A DNA stretch of 20,336 nucleotides from a virus, in the IMG/VR virus record IMGVR_UViG_3300045425_000037, positions 1 to 20,336 of that record, one strand, 5' to 3'. The stretch's first letter is position 1; each line of letters begins with the position of its first letter. Under the pieces are notes generated by a model that did no database searches, was not told where the DNA came from, and saw nothing but the letters and a program-made list of their open reading frames with translations. Position numbers and translations under genes: made by a program. Of the stretch, positions 13,268 through 19,652 are shown piece by piece.

Positions 13268-13591
13268 ATGGGCGCTGACAAGAGATTCGACTTCACTTCC
13301 GTCATGGCAAGGGCATCGACATGGCTTGGCGTCATTGCAGCATCCGCCGCGGGTGGACTTCTGTTCTACGCCACCATGCCAGAGCGAGTGCAGAACCTAA
13401 TGCCGGACTGGACGCTGCTGGCACTCGGCGGAATCGGCATGGTGTGCGGTATCGCCACGCCGTTTGCGACCAGCTTCAAGCAGCGCAACCTGGGCCGCGC
13501 AACACAAGTTACCGTGACCACCGAGACAAAGGTGGAGGGCGACGTTACGCCGGAGGATGCAACCCGCATCGCTGAAAACGCGCAGCCATGA
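13268..13591 (+). CDS. Holin candidate with two membrane segments
   Basis: This 107-aa protein begins at ATG 13268; an upstream in-frame ATG at 13235 lies inside the previous gene and is less likely. Two membrane segments are visible (WLGVIAASAAGGLLFYA, residues about 19-35, and LLALGGIGMVCGIATPFATS, about 50-69), joined by a short loop containing MPERVQNLMPDW. The C-terminal tail is charged and hydrophilic. This is the class II holin layout. Holins form inner-membrane lesions that release the endolysin. The adjacent GH108 endolysin and Rz/Rz1 support the call. It overlaps Rz by ATGA. Confidence 0.75.
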   Translation: MGADKRFDFTSVMARASTWLGVIAASAAGGLLFYATMPERVQNLMPDWTLLALGGIGMVCGIATPFATSFKQRNLGRATQVTVTTETKVEGDVTPEDATRIAENAQP

Positions 13592-14112
13592 TCGCCGCCC
13601 TCCTGCTGAAATACTGGCGCTGGCTCGCGCTTATTGCATTGATCGCCGGAGTGTGGGCCTCGCTCTCCTACTGGGGCCACACGAAGTACCGCGATGGCGT
13701 GGCGTACCAGAAGGCGAAAGACAAGGCCGTATTCGATAAGCTCGCCGACCTGACCGCACGCACGAAAACCGCCGTCACCAACCGGGAGACCGAAATCAAG
13801 GGTCTGCTGGACTCATCCAACAAAGCCCGCGAGGAGGGTATCGCTCATGCAGTGGAAGAACAGCAACGCATTGTGGCTGGTGTTCGTGATGGGAGTCTCC
13901 GGTTGCGCGAGCAATGGCGTGGTTGTGAGGCCGCCCTTGCAGTGTCCGGTGATTCCTCCGCCGTCGGAACAAGCGATGACGCCGCCGACTTACGGGCAAC
14001 AGGGGCGGGCGATCTTATTCGAACCCTCGATGACGCCGATGTCCAAGTCGCCGAACTCCAGCGGTACGCCGTAGCTTGTCAGCGCGCCTTGCGACCGCTT
14101 GACATTCCGTAA
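13588..14112 (+). CDS. Rz: Inner-membrane spanin subunit (i-spanin, Rz-like)
   Basis: This 174-aa protein starts in the ATGA overlap with the holin candidate. A single N-terminal membrane segment (WLALIALIAGVWASLSYWG, residues about 12-30) is followed by a long, charged, helical periplasmic part (KAKDKAVFDKLADLTARTK, later HAVEEQQRIVAGV). A second frame inside it encodes a lipoprotein. This is the classic Rz/Rz1 arrangement, in which the pair spans the periplasm and fuses inner and outer membranes in the last step of Gram-negative lysis. The last 34 bases also encode the end of an opposite-strand gene. Confidence 0.85.
   Translation: MIAALLLKYWRWLALIALIAGVWASLSYWGHTKYRDGVAYQKAKDKAVFDKLADLTARTKTAVTNRETEIKGLLDSSNKAREEGIAHAVEEQQRIVAGVRDGSLRLREQWRGCEAALAVSGDSSAVGTSDDAADLRATGAGDLIRTLDDADVQVAELQRYAVACQRALRPLDIP
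13847..14074 (+). CDS. Rz1: Outer-membrane spanin lipoprotein (o-spanin, Rz1-like), nested within Rz
   Basis: This 75-aa product lies wholly inside the Rz gene in another frame. Its ATG 13847 sits eight bases after GGAGGG. The first 19 residues form a lipoprotein signal (MQWKNSNALWLVFVMGVSG), with C20 as the lipidated cysteine in a V-S-G-C lipobox. The mature part is rich in proline (RPPLQCPVIPPPSEQ), as usual for Rz1. It would be anchored in the outer membrane and bind the periplasmic end of Rz. Nesting within Rz is well known from lambda-like phages and makes the assignment firm. Confidence 0.85.
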   Translation: MQWKNSNALWLVFVMGVSGCASNGVVVRPPLQCPVIPPPSEQAMTPPTYGQQGRAILFEPSMTPMSKSPNSSGTP

Positions 14113-14414
14113 GAAGAAATCATTCGGAAGTAGTTGGTGCATCTGTCGGCTGCCAGCCGGTTCATGTAATTCGACATTGGCGCCTGCCCATCCTGCTCAC
14201 TCCGGCAGTACGAGCAGATGCGCCTGGATGCGTGCGTGACGAATTGACGGGAGCCGCAGCAGGGGCATTTTGCGGAAGTGGCTTCGGCTTTCGGTGTGGC
14301 CGACATAAGCAACGCCCTGCGCTCCAACTTCCTTCGCTCGGCGGCCTCTTGGCGCTTGTACATCTCTAGCGCGTATGCACCTGATGCGGCAATGGCGGGG
14401 GAGGTGAATGGCAT
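14079..14414 (-). CDS. Zinc-ribbon protein of unknown role, convergent with the lysis cassette
   Basis: This is a 111-aa protein on the minus strand. An N-terminal segment with a charged helix (EMYKRQEAAERRKLERRALL) is followed by four cysteines in two C-x2-C pairs (C50/C53 in KCPCCGS and C67/C70 in RICSYCRS), typical of a zinc ribbon. Such ribbons often bind nucleic acid or recruit protein partners. Its end overlaps the Rz coding region by 34 bases on the opposite strand. The most upstream start, ATG 14414, has only a weak ribosome site; ATG at residue 37 is an alternative. A tRNA gene lies 17 bases upstream on the same strand. Confidence 0.65.
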   Translation of the reverse strand: MPFTSPAIAASGAYALEMYKRQEAAERRKLERRALLMSATPKAEATSAKCPCCGSRQFVTHASRRICSYCRSEQDGQAPMSNYMNRLAADRCTNYFRMISSYGMSSGRKAR

Positions 14415-14431
14415 TATTTATCCCCGTGTTG

Positions 14432-14507
14432 TGGAGCAGGCTGTCGGGATCGAACCGACGACATCGAACTTGGAAGGATCGCGCTCTACCGGCTGAGCTA
14501 AGCCTGC
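14432..14507 (-). tRNA. tRNA-Gly, anticodon TCC
   Basis: The minus strand folds as a complete cloverleaf of 76 bases including encoded CCA. The acceptor GCAGGCT pairs with AGCCTGC over all seven positions, followed by discriminator T and CCA. The D-arm is GCTC/GAGC with loop AGCCGGTA. The anticodon loop is CTTCCAA, giving TCC, which reads GGA glycine codons. The T-arm is GTCGG/CCGAC with loop TTCGATC. The anticodon stem has one T-T mismatch (CGATC against GTTCG). Discriminator U is normal for bacterial glycine tRNAs. The mismatch may lower efficiency but does not disrupt the fold. Confidence 0.85.
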
Positions 14508-14770
14508 ATTGGAGGAGAGTTAGCAGAATCGAACTGCCGACCGCTTGTGCGTTATCCGGATTGGCGCATTAGCAGACACCCATGAAACCCCATAACACCC
14601 GGACTCACACGCCGGGCACCGCGGTCAGCTCACTCGGGGCTTAGGACCGGCGCTGTCGAGGAGCCGCCGCCTGCCACGCAGGAAACCCAATCACTGACTG
14701 CCGATCATTTTCATGAAACCGGGTGGTGTCGGCAAGCCCGGTGCGGTTGCCCGCTTGCAAGGGTGGTATA
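14508..14770. other. Non-coding stretch of about 260 bases with small hairpins
   Basis: No convincing protein gene is seen between tRNA-Gly and the 103-aa minus-strand gene. The stretch holds the tRNA-like remnant, a CCCGG/CCGGG hairpin (14598-14602 with 14612-14616) and a second hairpin ACCGGG/CCCGGT (14718-14723 with 14737-14742). Read on the minus strand, the latter is followed by TTTCATG, so it might act as a weak terminator of the recombination operon before the tRNA. No promoter stands out. Confidence 0.45.
14510..14585 (-). other. tRNA-like 3' half, possibly a decayed tRNA
   Basis: Just upstream of tRNA-Gly on the minus strand is a T-arm-like element, GGCAG-TTCGATT-CTGCT, followed by AACTCTCC and TCCA. 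I found no matching 5' acceptor (GGAGAGT or similar) within 130 bases and no convincing D-arm. It is therefore not annotated as a working tRNA. It may be a remnant of a second tRNA or a chance resemblance. Confidence 0.3.
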
Positions 14771-15082
14771 TCAGAGGTCGAGTCGGTTGAGCAAGTCGCC
14801 GATCTGACTGCTCAGCGAATCGGCGCGCGCCCGGATGTTGCGAAACTCGTAGGCGGCCGGCGACATGATCGAACTATCCACTGCTGTTGGAACCGCGCCT
14901 GGCTTCAATGTTTCCGGCCGCAGAACCGGGTCCAGCCTGTTCCGCAGCGATGAAATCAGGTCGATCGCCGTTTCCACGGTGTTCAACGCCATCCTTGCCT
15001 CGCCCTGGATGTTTGATTCCGGAGCCGCACATTCCGCCGTGCCAGCGCCGCTCATTTTTGCATTACAGCTTTGATCGTACAT
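14771..15082 (-). CDS. Hypothetical 103-aa protein
   Basis: The minus-strand gene starts at ATG 15082, seven bases after GAGGAGAAG, a strong ribosome site. The N-terminus has two cysteines and is polar (MYDQSCNAKMSGAGTAECAA). From about residue 31 the sequence is helical (LNTVETAIDLISSLRNRLDP), and the C-terminus is another heptad-like helix (RARADSLSSQIGDLLNRLDL). I do not recognise it. It is 20 bases downstream of the annealing-protein gene and probably in the same transcript as the RecE-like pair, so a recombination-accessory role is possible but unproven. Confidence 0.65.
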   Translation of the reverse strand: MYDQSCNAKMSGAGTAECAAPESNIQGEARMALNTVETAIDLISSLRNRLDPVLRPETLKPGAVPTAVDSSIMSPAAYEFRNIRARADSLSSQIGDLLNRLDL

Positions 15083-15102
15083 TTCACTTCTCCTCGGTTA
15101 AA

Positions 15103-16053
15103 TCACATGTTCGGGTTGTCGTCTTCCGCCGGCTGGGTGGTCACCTCGCCCGTACCGGTGTCGATATGCTCCTGTACGGCCGCTGGCGCCTCGGCAGGCT
15201 TCCCGGCGGCCCCCGCGTTCACGATAGCCGCCGTCGGCGACTGTGCGGCCGCTCCGGACTGATCGCCGAACCAGTCGGCCACCTTGCTGATGCCGTCGCG
15301 GATGCCCTTGTACACGGCGCCCAGGTCCACCAGATCGTCCGGAGTCAGCTCGGCCGTCGGCTTCTTCATCCGCTTCTCGATCAGGTTCGGACCGACACCC
15401 AGCTTGCCGAACTCGGTGACCAGCGCGCGGATGCGATCGACCATTGGCTTGTCCGAGCGGCCGGCCAGCGTCTCGCGGCACTTGGCGACCGCGGCGTCCA
15501 CCACGTCGCCGGGGATGACAGCCAGGATGCGGGCGCGCATGCGGCGGGCGCCCATGTTCGCCCCGATTTCGTAGATGTCCCGCTCGTCGGTCAGTACCTT
15601 GGCGCCGCCCTGCTTGTCCCGCAGGTGCTTCACGGTGAACTTCTGGGCGCTGTAAACGTTGGTCTCCAGATCCCAGCAGTACGCCTCCATCTCGGTCTCG
15701 CCATCGCGCCGGGACAGCTCCTTCATGCCGTAGTCGATGTTGCCCCAGCAGCGGGCCAGTTCCTCGGCCAGGCGAATCGAGGGGCCGCTGACGGTCTGCC
15801 CGCCGCGGGGGTAGGCATACAGCGCCTCATCGGCCAGTCCGGGTCGTGAGCAGGCTTCCATGACGCGCTGGAAGGCGATGGCCTGGTCGCGGGGGAACCG
15901 CTTGGCGATGACCAGCTTGCCCTGCGCCTCAGCGATTGCGCGCTCTTGCTCGATGGCGACGGCGCCGGCCGAGACGTGGGTTTGCAGGCCAGTACCGACC
16001 CGTGCGAAGGGATTGGCCGTAGCCGGTGCAGTGGTGGTGATTTCGTTGCTCAT
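15103..16053 (-). CDS. Probable single-strand annealing (recombination) protein paired with RecE-like exonuclease
   Basis: This is a minus-strand protein of 316 aa from ATG 16053 (GGAAG eight bases upstream). GTG 16059, overlapping the upstream TGA, would add two residues. Conserved-looking stretches include GKLVIAKRFPRDQAIAFQRV, the segment AYPRGGQTVSGPSIRLAEEL, MEAYCWDLETN, then DIYEIGANMGARRMRARI and LAVIPGDVVDAAV. This pattern belongs to a widespread phage family found next to RecE-type exonucleases, which makes a RecT-like annealing function the best reading. The C-terminus is a flexible acidic tail (PAEDDNPNM), as in other DNA-annealing proteins that contact partners. The function is inferred mainly from the neighbour and remembered family pattern; I cannot identify canonical RecT or Erf motifs by eye. 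Confidence 0.68.
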   Translation of the reverse strand: MSNEITTTAPATANPFARVGTGLQTHVSAGAVAIEQERAIAEAQGKLVIAKRFPRDQAIAFQRVMEACSRPGLADEALYAYPRGGQTVSGPSIRLAEELARCWGNIDYGMKELSRRDGETEMEAYCWDLETNVYSAQKFTVKHLRDKQGGAKVLTDERDIYEIGANMGARRMRARILAVIPGDVVDAAVAKCRETLAGRSDKPMVDRIRALVTEFGKLGVGPNLIEKRMKKPTAELTPDDLVDLGAVYKGIRDGISKVADWFGDQSGAAAQSPTAAIVNAGAAGKPAEAPAAVQEHIDTGTGEVTTQPAEDDNPNM

Positions 16054-16055
16054 GG

Positions 16056-16847
16056 TCACTTCTTCCGGTAGGGTCGTTGAACGAGTTGGATGCCTGGGAA
16101 CTCCTGTCGGACCTTGGCATCGTGGTAGGCGTCCAGCAGGCGGCGGAACTCTGCCTTACCGGCGGCTTTATCTTCCGGCACCAGTTCCATCACGGTGCAG
16201 GGGTAGCGGTTGAGCGAGCGGGTGGTCTGGATGACGAGGAACAGGAACCCCGGCGTTTCGCCGAATTGATCCTCGTAGCCTTCGGTGTACATGCCGTCCT
16301 GGAGCCAGTAGCCATAGTCCTCGATGGCGCGGCTGAACCGGCCAATCTCGTCACACGACTTGGCGTCCACCAGCACCGGGTAGTTTTCCAGTCGTTTGTC
16401 CCGGCGGTTCTTGCACAGCTCGCCGGTTTGCTTGTCTATCCAGAAATAGGACTCCTCGATCGCGCCAGCCTGTTCCAGCAACCAGCGGGCCGTCGGGTGC
16501 GCCATCGCTGAGCCGTGCATAAGCTCCAGCTTCTTCGCATCGTCGGCGTCCAGAACGATTTTGCCCTTGTTTTCGGCATCGAACTCTGCGGACGCTTCCT
16601 TCCCCTTGGTCGTGCGCCGGTCGAACTTCGGGGCAGCGACATACTCGCGCTGGAAGCGATCAGGCTCCAGCAGGCGGGCATGCAGCGCGTCTCCGAAATC
16701 AGCCGCCATTACCTCGTCATCTTCCGGGCAGTTGCGCGACCATTCGAGCAGAGCTGGGGATTCTTTGAATAGTTCCAGACCGGACTTTGAAATACCCGGC
16801 GCGGCATGGTATTCGGAATTGGTCATCTCATGTACGCCGGGCTGCAT
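16056..16847 (-). CDS. RecE-like 5'-3' exonuclease (exodeoxyribonuclease VIII C-terminal type, PDDEXK)
   Basis: This is a minus-strand protein of 263 aa; ATG 16847 is preceded by AGGAG with six bases spacing. The N-terminal NSEYHAAPGISKSGLELF segment and FGDALHARLLEPDRF are signatures of the RecE nuclease domain. The catalytic region shows E-E-S-Y-F-W, NRRDKR and VDAKS, corresponding to the E, D and D-x-K of this PDDEXK family. YWLQDGMYTEGYEDQFG and FLFLVIQTT complete the fold. RecE degrades the 5' strand of double-stranded DNA ends to leave single strands for annealing. It lacks the long N-terminal part of E. coli RecE, as is normal in phages. It is followed by the annealing-protein gene. 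Confidence 0.88.
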   Translation of the reverse strand: MQPGVHEMTNSEYHAAPGISKSGLELFKESPALLEWSRNCPEDDEVMAADFGDALHARLLEPDRFQREYVAAPKFDRRTTKGKEASAEFDAENKGKIVLDADDAKKLELMHGSAMAHPTARWLLEQAGAIEESYFWIDKQTGELCKNRRDKRLENYPVLVDAKSCDEIGRFSRAIEDYGYWLQDGMYTEGYEDQFGETPGFLFLVIQTTRSLNRYPCTVMELVPEDKAAGKAEFRRLLDAYHDAKVRQEFPGIQLVQRPYRKK

Positions 16848-16850
16848 GGC

Positions 16851-17081
16851 TTACTCCTGACCCGGCGCCGGGATCGGCAAATCCTGCTGATCCGGATCGA
16901 CAACTTGCGATTTCGGATTCAGGATTTCGATGCCCTTTGCGTACAGATCCATGACCTCCTCGGTGGTCAGGCGCTCGACTTCGATCTGGTTGGAAACCGT
17001 CTTGCGGGCGTCGGACTTGCTGTCGGCCAGGACGAAGGTTTCTGGTTTCTTCGGGGTGACGCGGTAAACGTATGCGGCCAT
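16851..17081 (-). CDS. Small hypothetical protein, first gene of the minus-strand recombination operon
   Basis: I place the start at ATG 17081, six bases after GGAGA, giving 76 aa (MAAYVYRVTPKKPETFVLAD, and so on). A longer frame from ATG 17147 would begin inside the divergent control region and lacks a ribosome site. The product looks like a small alpha/beta protein with a Pro-rich tail (PDQQDLPIPAPGQE). Its stop is three bases from the RecE-like start and its last codon region supplies that gene's ribosome site, so the two are tightly coupled. No family recognised. Confidence 0.68.
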   Translation of the reverse strand: MAAYVYRVTPKKPETFVLADSKSDARKTVSNQIEVERLTTEEVMDLYAKGIEILNPKSQVVDPDQQDLPIPAPGQE

Positions 17082-17141
17082 GTTTGTCTCCGGTTGGTGG
17101 GATGGGTTGTGAGGGGACATCGTTTCATACCCGAAACCCAT

Positions 17142-17157
17142 TGTCAACAGTTTGACA
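17142..17157. promoter_or_regulatory. Operator-like inverted repeat TGTCAA-N4-TTGACA overlapping the promoter
   Basis: TGTCAA (17142-17147) and TTGACA (17152-17157) are exact reverse complements separated by CAGT. The right arm is the -35 box of the plus-strand promoter. The left arm read on the minus strand is also TTGACA and could serve as a divergent -35, although the minus -10 (AACGAT near 17119-17124) is poor. A dimeric regulator or symmetric divergent promoter is plausible. Confidence 0.5.
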
Positions 17158-17179
17158 GCGGAAAGTTAACCCCTATAAT
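17152..17179 (+). promoter_or_regulatory. Consensus sigma70-type promoter for the right-hand plus-strand operon
   Basis: TTGACA (17152-17157) and TATAAT (17174-17179) match both consensus hexamers exactly with 16 bases between them. Transcription would start near 17186, about 20 bases before the HTH gene at 17207. It faces away from the minus-strand recombination genes and would drive the helicase/nuclease operon in early infection without a phage factor. Confidence 0.85.
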
Positions 17180-17206
17180 CGGCCCAATCCACAAAAGGCG
17201 GCAGGC

Positions 17207-17362
17207 ATGACCCCACTAAAGAAACAACGTGAGCAGCGCAGGAAGAAGGTCGTTGCATTGTGGCGTCGCGGATTCTCGCACGCTGAGATTGGCAATCTGC
17301 TGACTCCGAAGGTATCCAGGCAGCGGATATTTGCCATCTTGAAGGCGGAAGGAGTTATCTGA
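17207..17362 (+). CDS. 51-aa helix-turn-helix mini-protein
   Basis: ATG 17207 to TGA 17360-17362; a moderate ribosome site (AGGCGG) precedes it. The N-terminus is very basic (MTPLKKQREQRRKKVVALW). It is followed by a helix-turn-helix-like segment: RRGFSHAEIGNLL as the first helices, and TPKVSRQRIFAILKAEGVI as turn plus recognition helix. This resembles sigma-70 region 4 or small phage regulators that recognise DNA by one HTH. It is the first gene after the strong promoter and immediately precedes the helicase (TGAATG junction). It could bind the inverted repeat upstream and autoregulate, or help recruit the helicase; neither is shown. Confidence 0.66.
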   Translation: MTPLKKQREQRRKKVVALWRRGFSHAEIGNLLTPKVSRQRIFAILKAEGVI

Positions 17363-18847
17363 ATGCAGTTGCGCCCCTATCAACAGGAGCTAGTTCAAGC
17401 GGCACGTCGTGAGTTCGCTGCTGGAAAGCGCCGTGTGATCCTGCAAATGGCGACCGGTGGCGGGAAAACCCCTGTCGGGTGTTCGATCATCCAGGCTGCT
17501 GCCAACAAAGGCCACGAAGTATGGATGGGGTGCCACAAGAATTTCCTTGTGGAACAGGCTAGCGAAAAGTTGAAGCAGTTCGGCGTTTACCACGGCGTTG
17601 TGTCCTCCAGTAGCAAATACAACGCCAGACAGAAAGTCCATGTCTGCGGCCTGGGCGTACTGAAGAACCGCATGCACGCAATGCGGGAGCCGTCCATATT
17701 CGTATGGGACGAATGTCACCACATAGGTGCCCGGACGTGGGTTGAAATAATGGAAGCGTTCCCGAACACTTTCCATCTCGGCCTCACAGCCACGCCAACC
17801 CGACCTTCTGGCGCCGGCCTTGGCCAGTGGTTCGACTCGCTTATTATCGGGCCATCGGTGGCCGACCTGATCGCATGGGGAAAGATGCATCCTGGCGAGG
17901 GACTATGCGACTACCGCCTGTTCAGCGCCAAGAATTCCGTGCCTGCGGAGGGGCTACATTCTCGCGGCGGCGACTTTGTAGCCGAGGAGCTTGGCGAGCT
18001 TATGGATACAAAAGCTATCATCGGCGACGCGGTGGACGAGTTCAAGAAGCACGCCAGCGACCGTAAATTTCTCACATTCAGCCCAACGATCAAATTCAGC
18101 GAACACATCGCAGAAAGCTATCGGGATGCCGGCGTGAACTGCGCCCACTTGGACGGCAGCACGGACAAGAAAACTATTCGCCATGCCGTGCGTGACCTCG
18201 TGGACGGGAAGATACAGGGAATCACGTCGGTAGCGATATTCCTAGAGGGACTAGACGCCCCTGCGGTGAATTGCGTTCAGTGGTTGCGGCATACGAAAAG
18301 CGTAGTCGTGAAGATGCAGGGCGATGGTCGCGGGATGCGCAACGAGCGCAGCAAGGATCATCTGGTGATATTGGATCACGTCCAGAACTGGAAGCGTTTT
18401 GGTCTTCCTGACGATCCTATCGACTGGAGCCTGGAGGGCAAAACAAAAGCGAAGGCGCCCGGCGAAACGTCTATGACTCGGGAATGCGAGCACTGTTATT
18501 GCCGCTACAGGCTGTCGTCTCTGCAATGTCCTGAGTGCGGGCACAAGGTCGTATTCAAAGAGCGGGTTATCGAGCAGGAAGATGGCGAGTTGGTGGAAGT
18601 CGATCTGTCCGACCGCAAGCCTGTCGAGCTTTCGCCTGAACGCAAGGCGCAGGCGATGGCAAAGTCAATCGCCGACCTAATCGCTCTCGGTCACTCCGAA
18701 GGCCGCGCCCGCCACATCATCGAGGCTCGCAATGAGAAAAAGGCGATGCAGGACGAGTTAATTGCATCCGGCTGGAAACGGTCGGAAGTGTGGGCAATGA
18801 AACCGAAACAATTGAAGGAGGCGCTGAATGTCGCACAAATTCCCTGA
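17363..18847 (+). CDS. DEAD/DEAH-like superfamily 2 helicase with C-terminal zinc ribbon
   Basis: This 494-aa protein starts at ATG 17363 directly behind the HTH gene. Motifs appear in order: Q-motif-like RPYQQELVQAA (residues 4-14), Walker A ATGGGKT (30-36), Walker B DECH (116-119), motif III-like LTATPTR (about 138-144), motif V region (SVAIFLEGLDAPAVN) and motif VI QGDGRGMR. Such enzymes use ATP to unwind or remodel nucleic acid. After the helicase core, cysteine pairs C-x2-C and C-x2-C (ECEHCYCR and QCPECGHK) form a zinc ribbon, and a helical tail ends the protein. It resembles phage helicases that act in replication or recombination. Its 3' end overlaps the next gene by 20 bases. Confidence 0.92.
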   Translation: MQLRPYQQELVQAARREFAAGKRRVILQMATGGGKTPVGCSIIQAAANKGHEVWMGCHKNFLVEQASEKLKQFGVYHGVVSSSSKYNARQKVHVCGLGVLKNRMHAMREPSIFVWDECHHIGARTWVEIMEAFPNTFHLGLTATPTRPSGAGLGQWFDSLIIGPSVADLIAWGKMHPGEGLCDYRLFSAKNSVPAEGLHSRGGDFVAEELGELMDTKAIIGDAVDEFKKHASDRKFLTFSPTIKFSEHIAESYRDAGVNCAHLDGSTDKKTIRHAVRDLVDGKIQGITSVAIFLEGLDAPAVNCVQWLRHTKSVVVKMQGDGRGMRNERSKDHLVILDHVQNWKRFGLPDDPIDWSLEGKTKAKAPGETSMTRECEHCYCRYRLSSLQCPECGHKVVFKERVIEQEDGELVEVDLSDRKPVELSPERKAQAMAKSIADLIALGHSEGRARHIIEARNEKKAMQDELIASGWKRSEVWAMKPKQLKEALNVAQIP

Positions 18848-19058
18848 GATGGTAGAAATCTGGAAAGCCAACCGCGAACACTGCACAGCGGCGGCGATCA
18901 TCGAGGAAGGAGAGGTCGTGTCCGGATCCATGCCTGGCGACGACTACAAGCTCGCATGGATCGACGCCGATAACTATCTCGCGATGCCCGCGCTGAAAAA
19001 GCATTTCGATGCCGTAGCTAAAACAACTCCTAAATCATGGATTAAGCAAGTACGATGA
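18828..19058 (+). CDS. Hypothetical 76-aa protein
   Basis: ATG 18828 lies within the end of the helicase gene, eight bases after AAGGAGG. The product (MSHKFPEMVEIWKANREHCT, then AAIIEEGEVVSGSMPGDDYK and a C-terminal helix) looks like a small alpha/beta protein. I recognise no domain. The tight overlap with both neighbours (ATGA into the next gene) places it in the helicase/nuclease operon. Its role could be as an accessory factor; nothing in the sequence tells which. Confidence 0.68.
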   Translation: MSHKFPEMVEIWKANREHCTAAAIIEEGEVVSGSMPGDDYKLAWIDADNYLAMPALKKHFDAVAKTTPKSWIKQVR

Positions 19059-19195
19059 TTATCTTGAAGCCAACCGACACGTCACTGGCCGCGATCGAGG
19101 AACATGTCGCACGACAACTCGCTCGCGCCGATGTCGTCACGTTAACTCGCGCACAGATTCTCGCGCTTCTGGAGGCCGTCCGTGTCGGAGGGTAA
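19055..19195 (+). CDS. Hypothetical 46-aa protein
   Basis: ATG 19055 sits in an ATGA overlap with the preceding gene and the frame ends at TAA 19193-19195. The peptide MIILKPTDTSLAAIEEHVAR is followed by a helix-rich tail (LTRAQILALLEAVRVGG). The frame is supported by overlap structure and by the VRR-NUC ribosome site lying inside its end. No function can be given. Confidence 0.55.
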   Translation: MIILKPTDTSLAAIEEHVARQLARADVVTLTRAQILALLEAVRVGG

Positions 19196-19631
19196 AATCT
19201 GGCGCGACATACGCGACAAGCTGTCGCACGGCCCTGCGCGATGGTTCAGGAACGAAGTTGGCAACGGTGTAGCAGTGCGCCACAAGCACCCGTACACCCG
19301 GCAGGCGATCATCACCGCCTGCATCGAACTGGCCGCGAAGATGGGCGGATCGGCAGCGCGGATACACTTCGGCCTGACCGTTGGCTCCGGCGACCTAATC
19401 GGACTGGAGACGGTCGTGGTGACTCAGGCGATGGTAGGCCGAAAAGTAGCCGTTTTCACGTCCTGCGAGACAAAAACGGCGACCGGAAAGGTTCGGGAGG
19501 AGCAGTCGAATTGGCAGAATTTCGTTAATTCAGCAGGCGGGATAGCGGTCATCGCCAGGTCGGTCGAGGACGCTGAAAAAAAGATTGCCGAAAGTGTTGA
19601 CAAGCTGTTGCGAGGCGGGGATGATCGCTGA
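19182..19631 (+). CDS. VRR-NUC domain nuclease (PD-(D/E)XK family)
   Basis: This 149-aa protein starts with GTG 19182, six bases after GGAGG, which decides the start. The catalytic core is visible: GSGDLIGL with D71, CETKTATGK with E96 and K98 (the E-x-K), and Q108 in EEQSNWQNF. It is followed by GGIAVIARSVEDA. VRR-NUC domains occur in FAN1 and in stand-alone phage nucleases that cut branched DNA or Holliday junctions. Here a junction-resolving or end-processing role alongside the helicase and the RecE/annealing pair is likely. The N-terminal 45 residues are basic (DIRDKLSHGPARWFRNEV) and may contact DNA. Confidence 0.88.
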   Translation: MSEGKIWRDIRDKLSHGPARWFRNEVGNGVAVRHKHPYTRQAIITACIELAAKMGGSAARIHFGLTVGSGDLIGLETVVVTQAMVGRKVAVFTSCETKTATGKVREEQSNWQNFVNSAGGIAVIARSVEDAEKKIAESVDKLLRGGDDR

Positions 19632-19652
19632 CACACCAACCGAGGACGTAAA

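Noticed and set aside
14510-14640. A second complete tRNA upstream of tRNA-Gly, or a tRNA-His/Ser in the same stretch
   Set aside because: Anticodon-arm-like and T-arm-like pieces exist, but no matching acceptor stem or D-arm could be paired, so only a fragment is reported.
14887-15849. 320-aa open frame on the plus strand opposite the annealing-protein gene
   Set aside because: Composition typical of a reversed GC-rich gene; the minus-strand protein has family-like motifs and a ribosome site.
16082-17147. Longer start for the first minus-strand gene (ATG 17147)
   Set aside because: It would begin in the inverted repeat of the control region without a ribosome site, whereas ATG 17081 has GGAGA six bases upstream.
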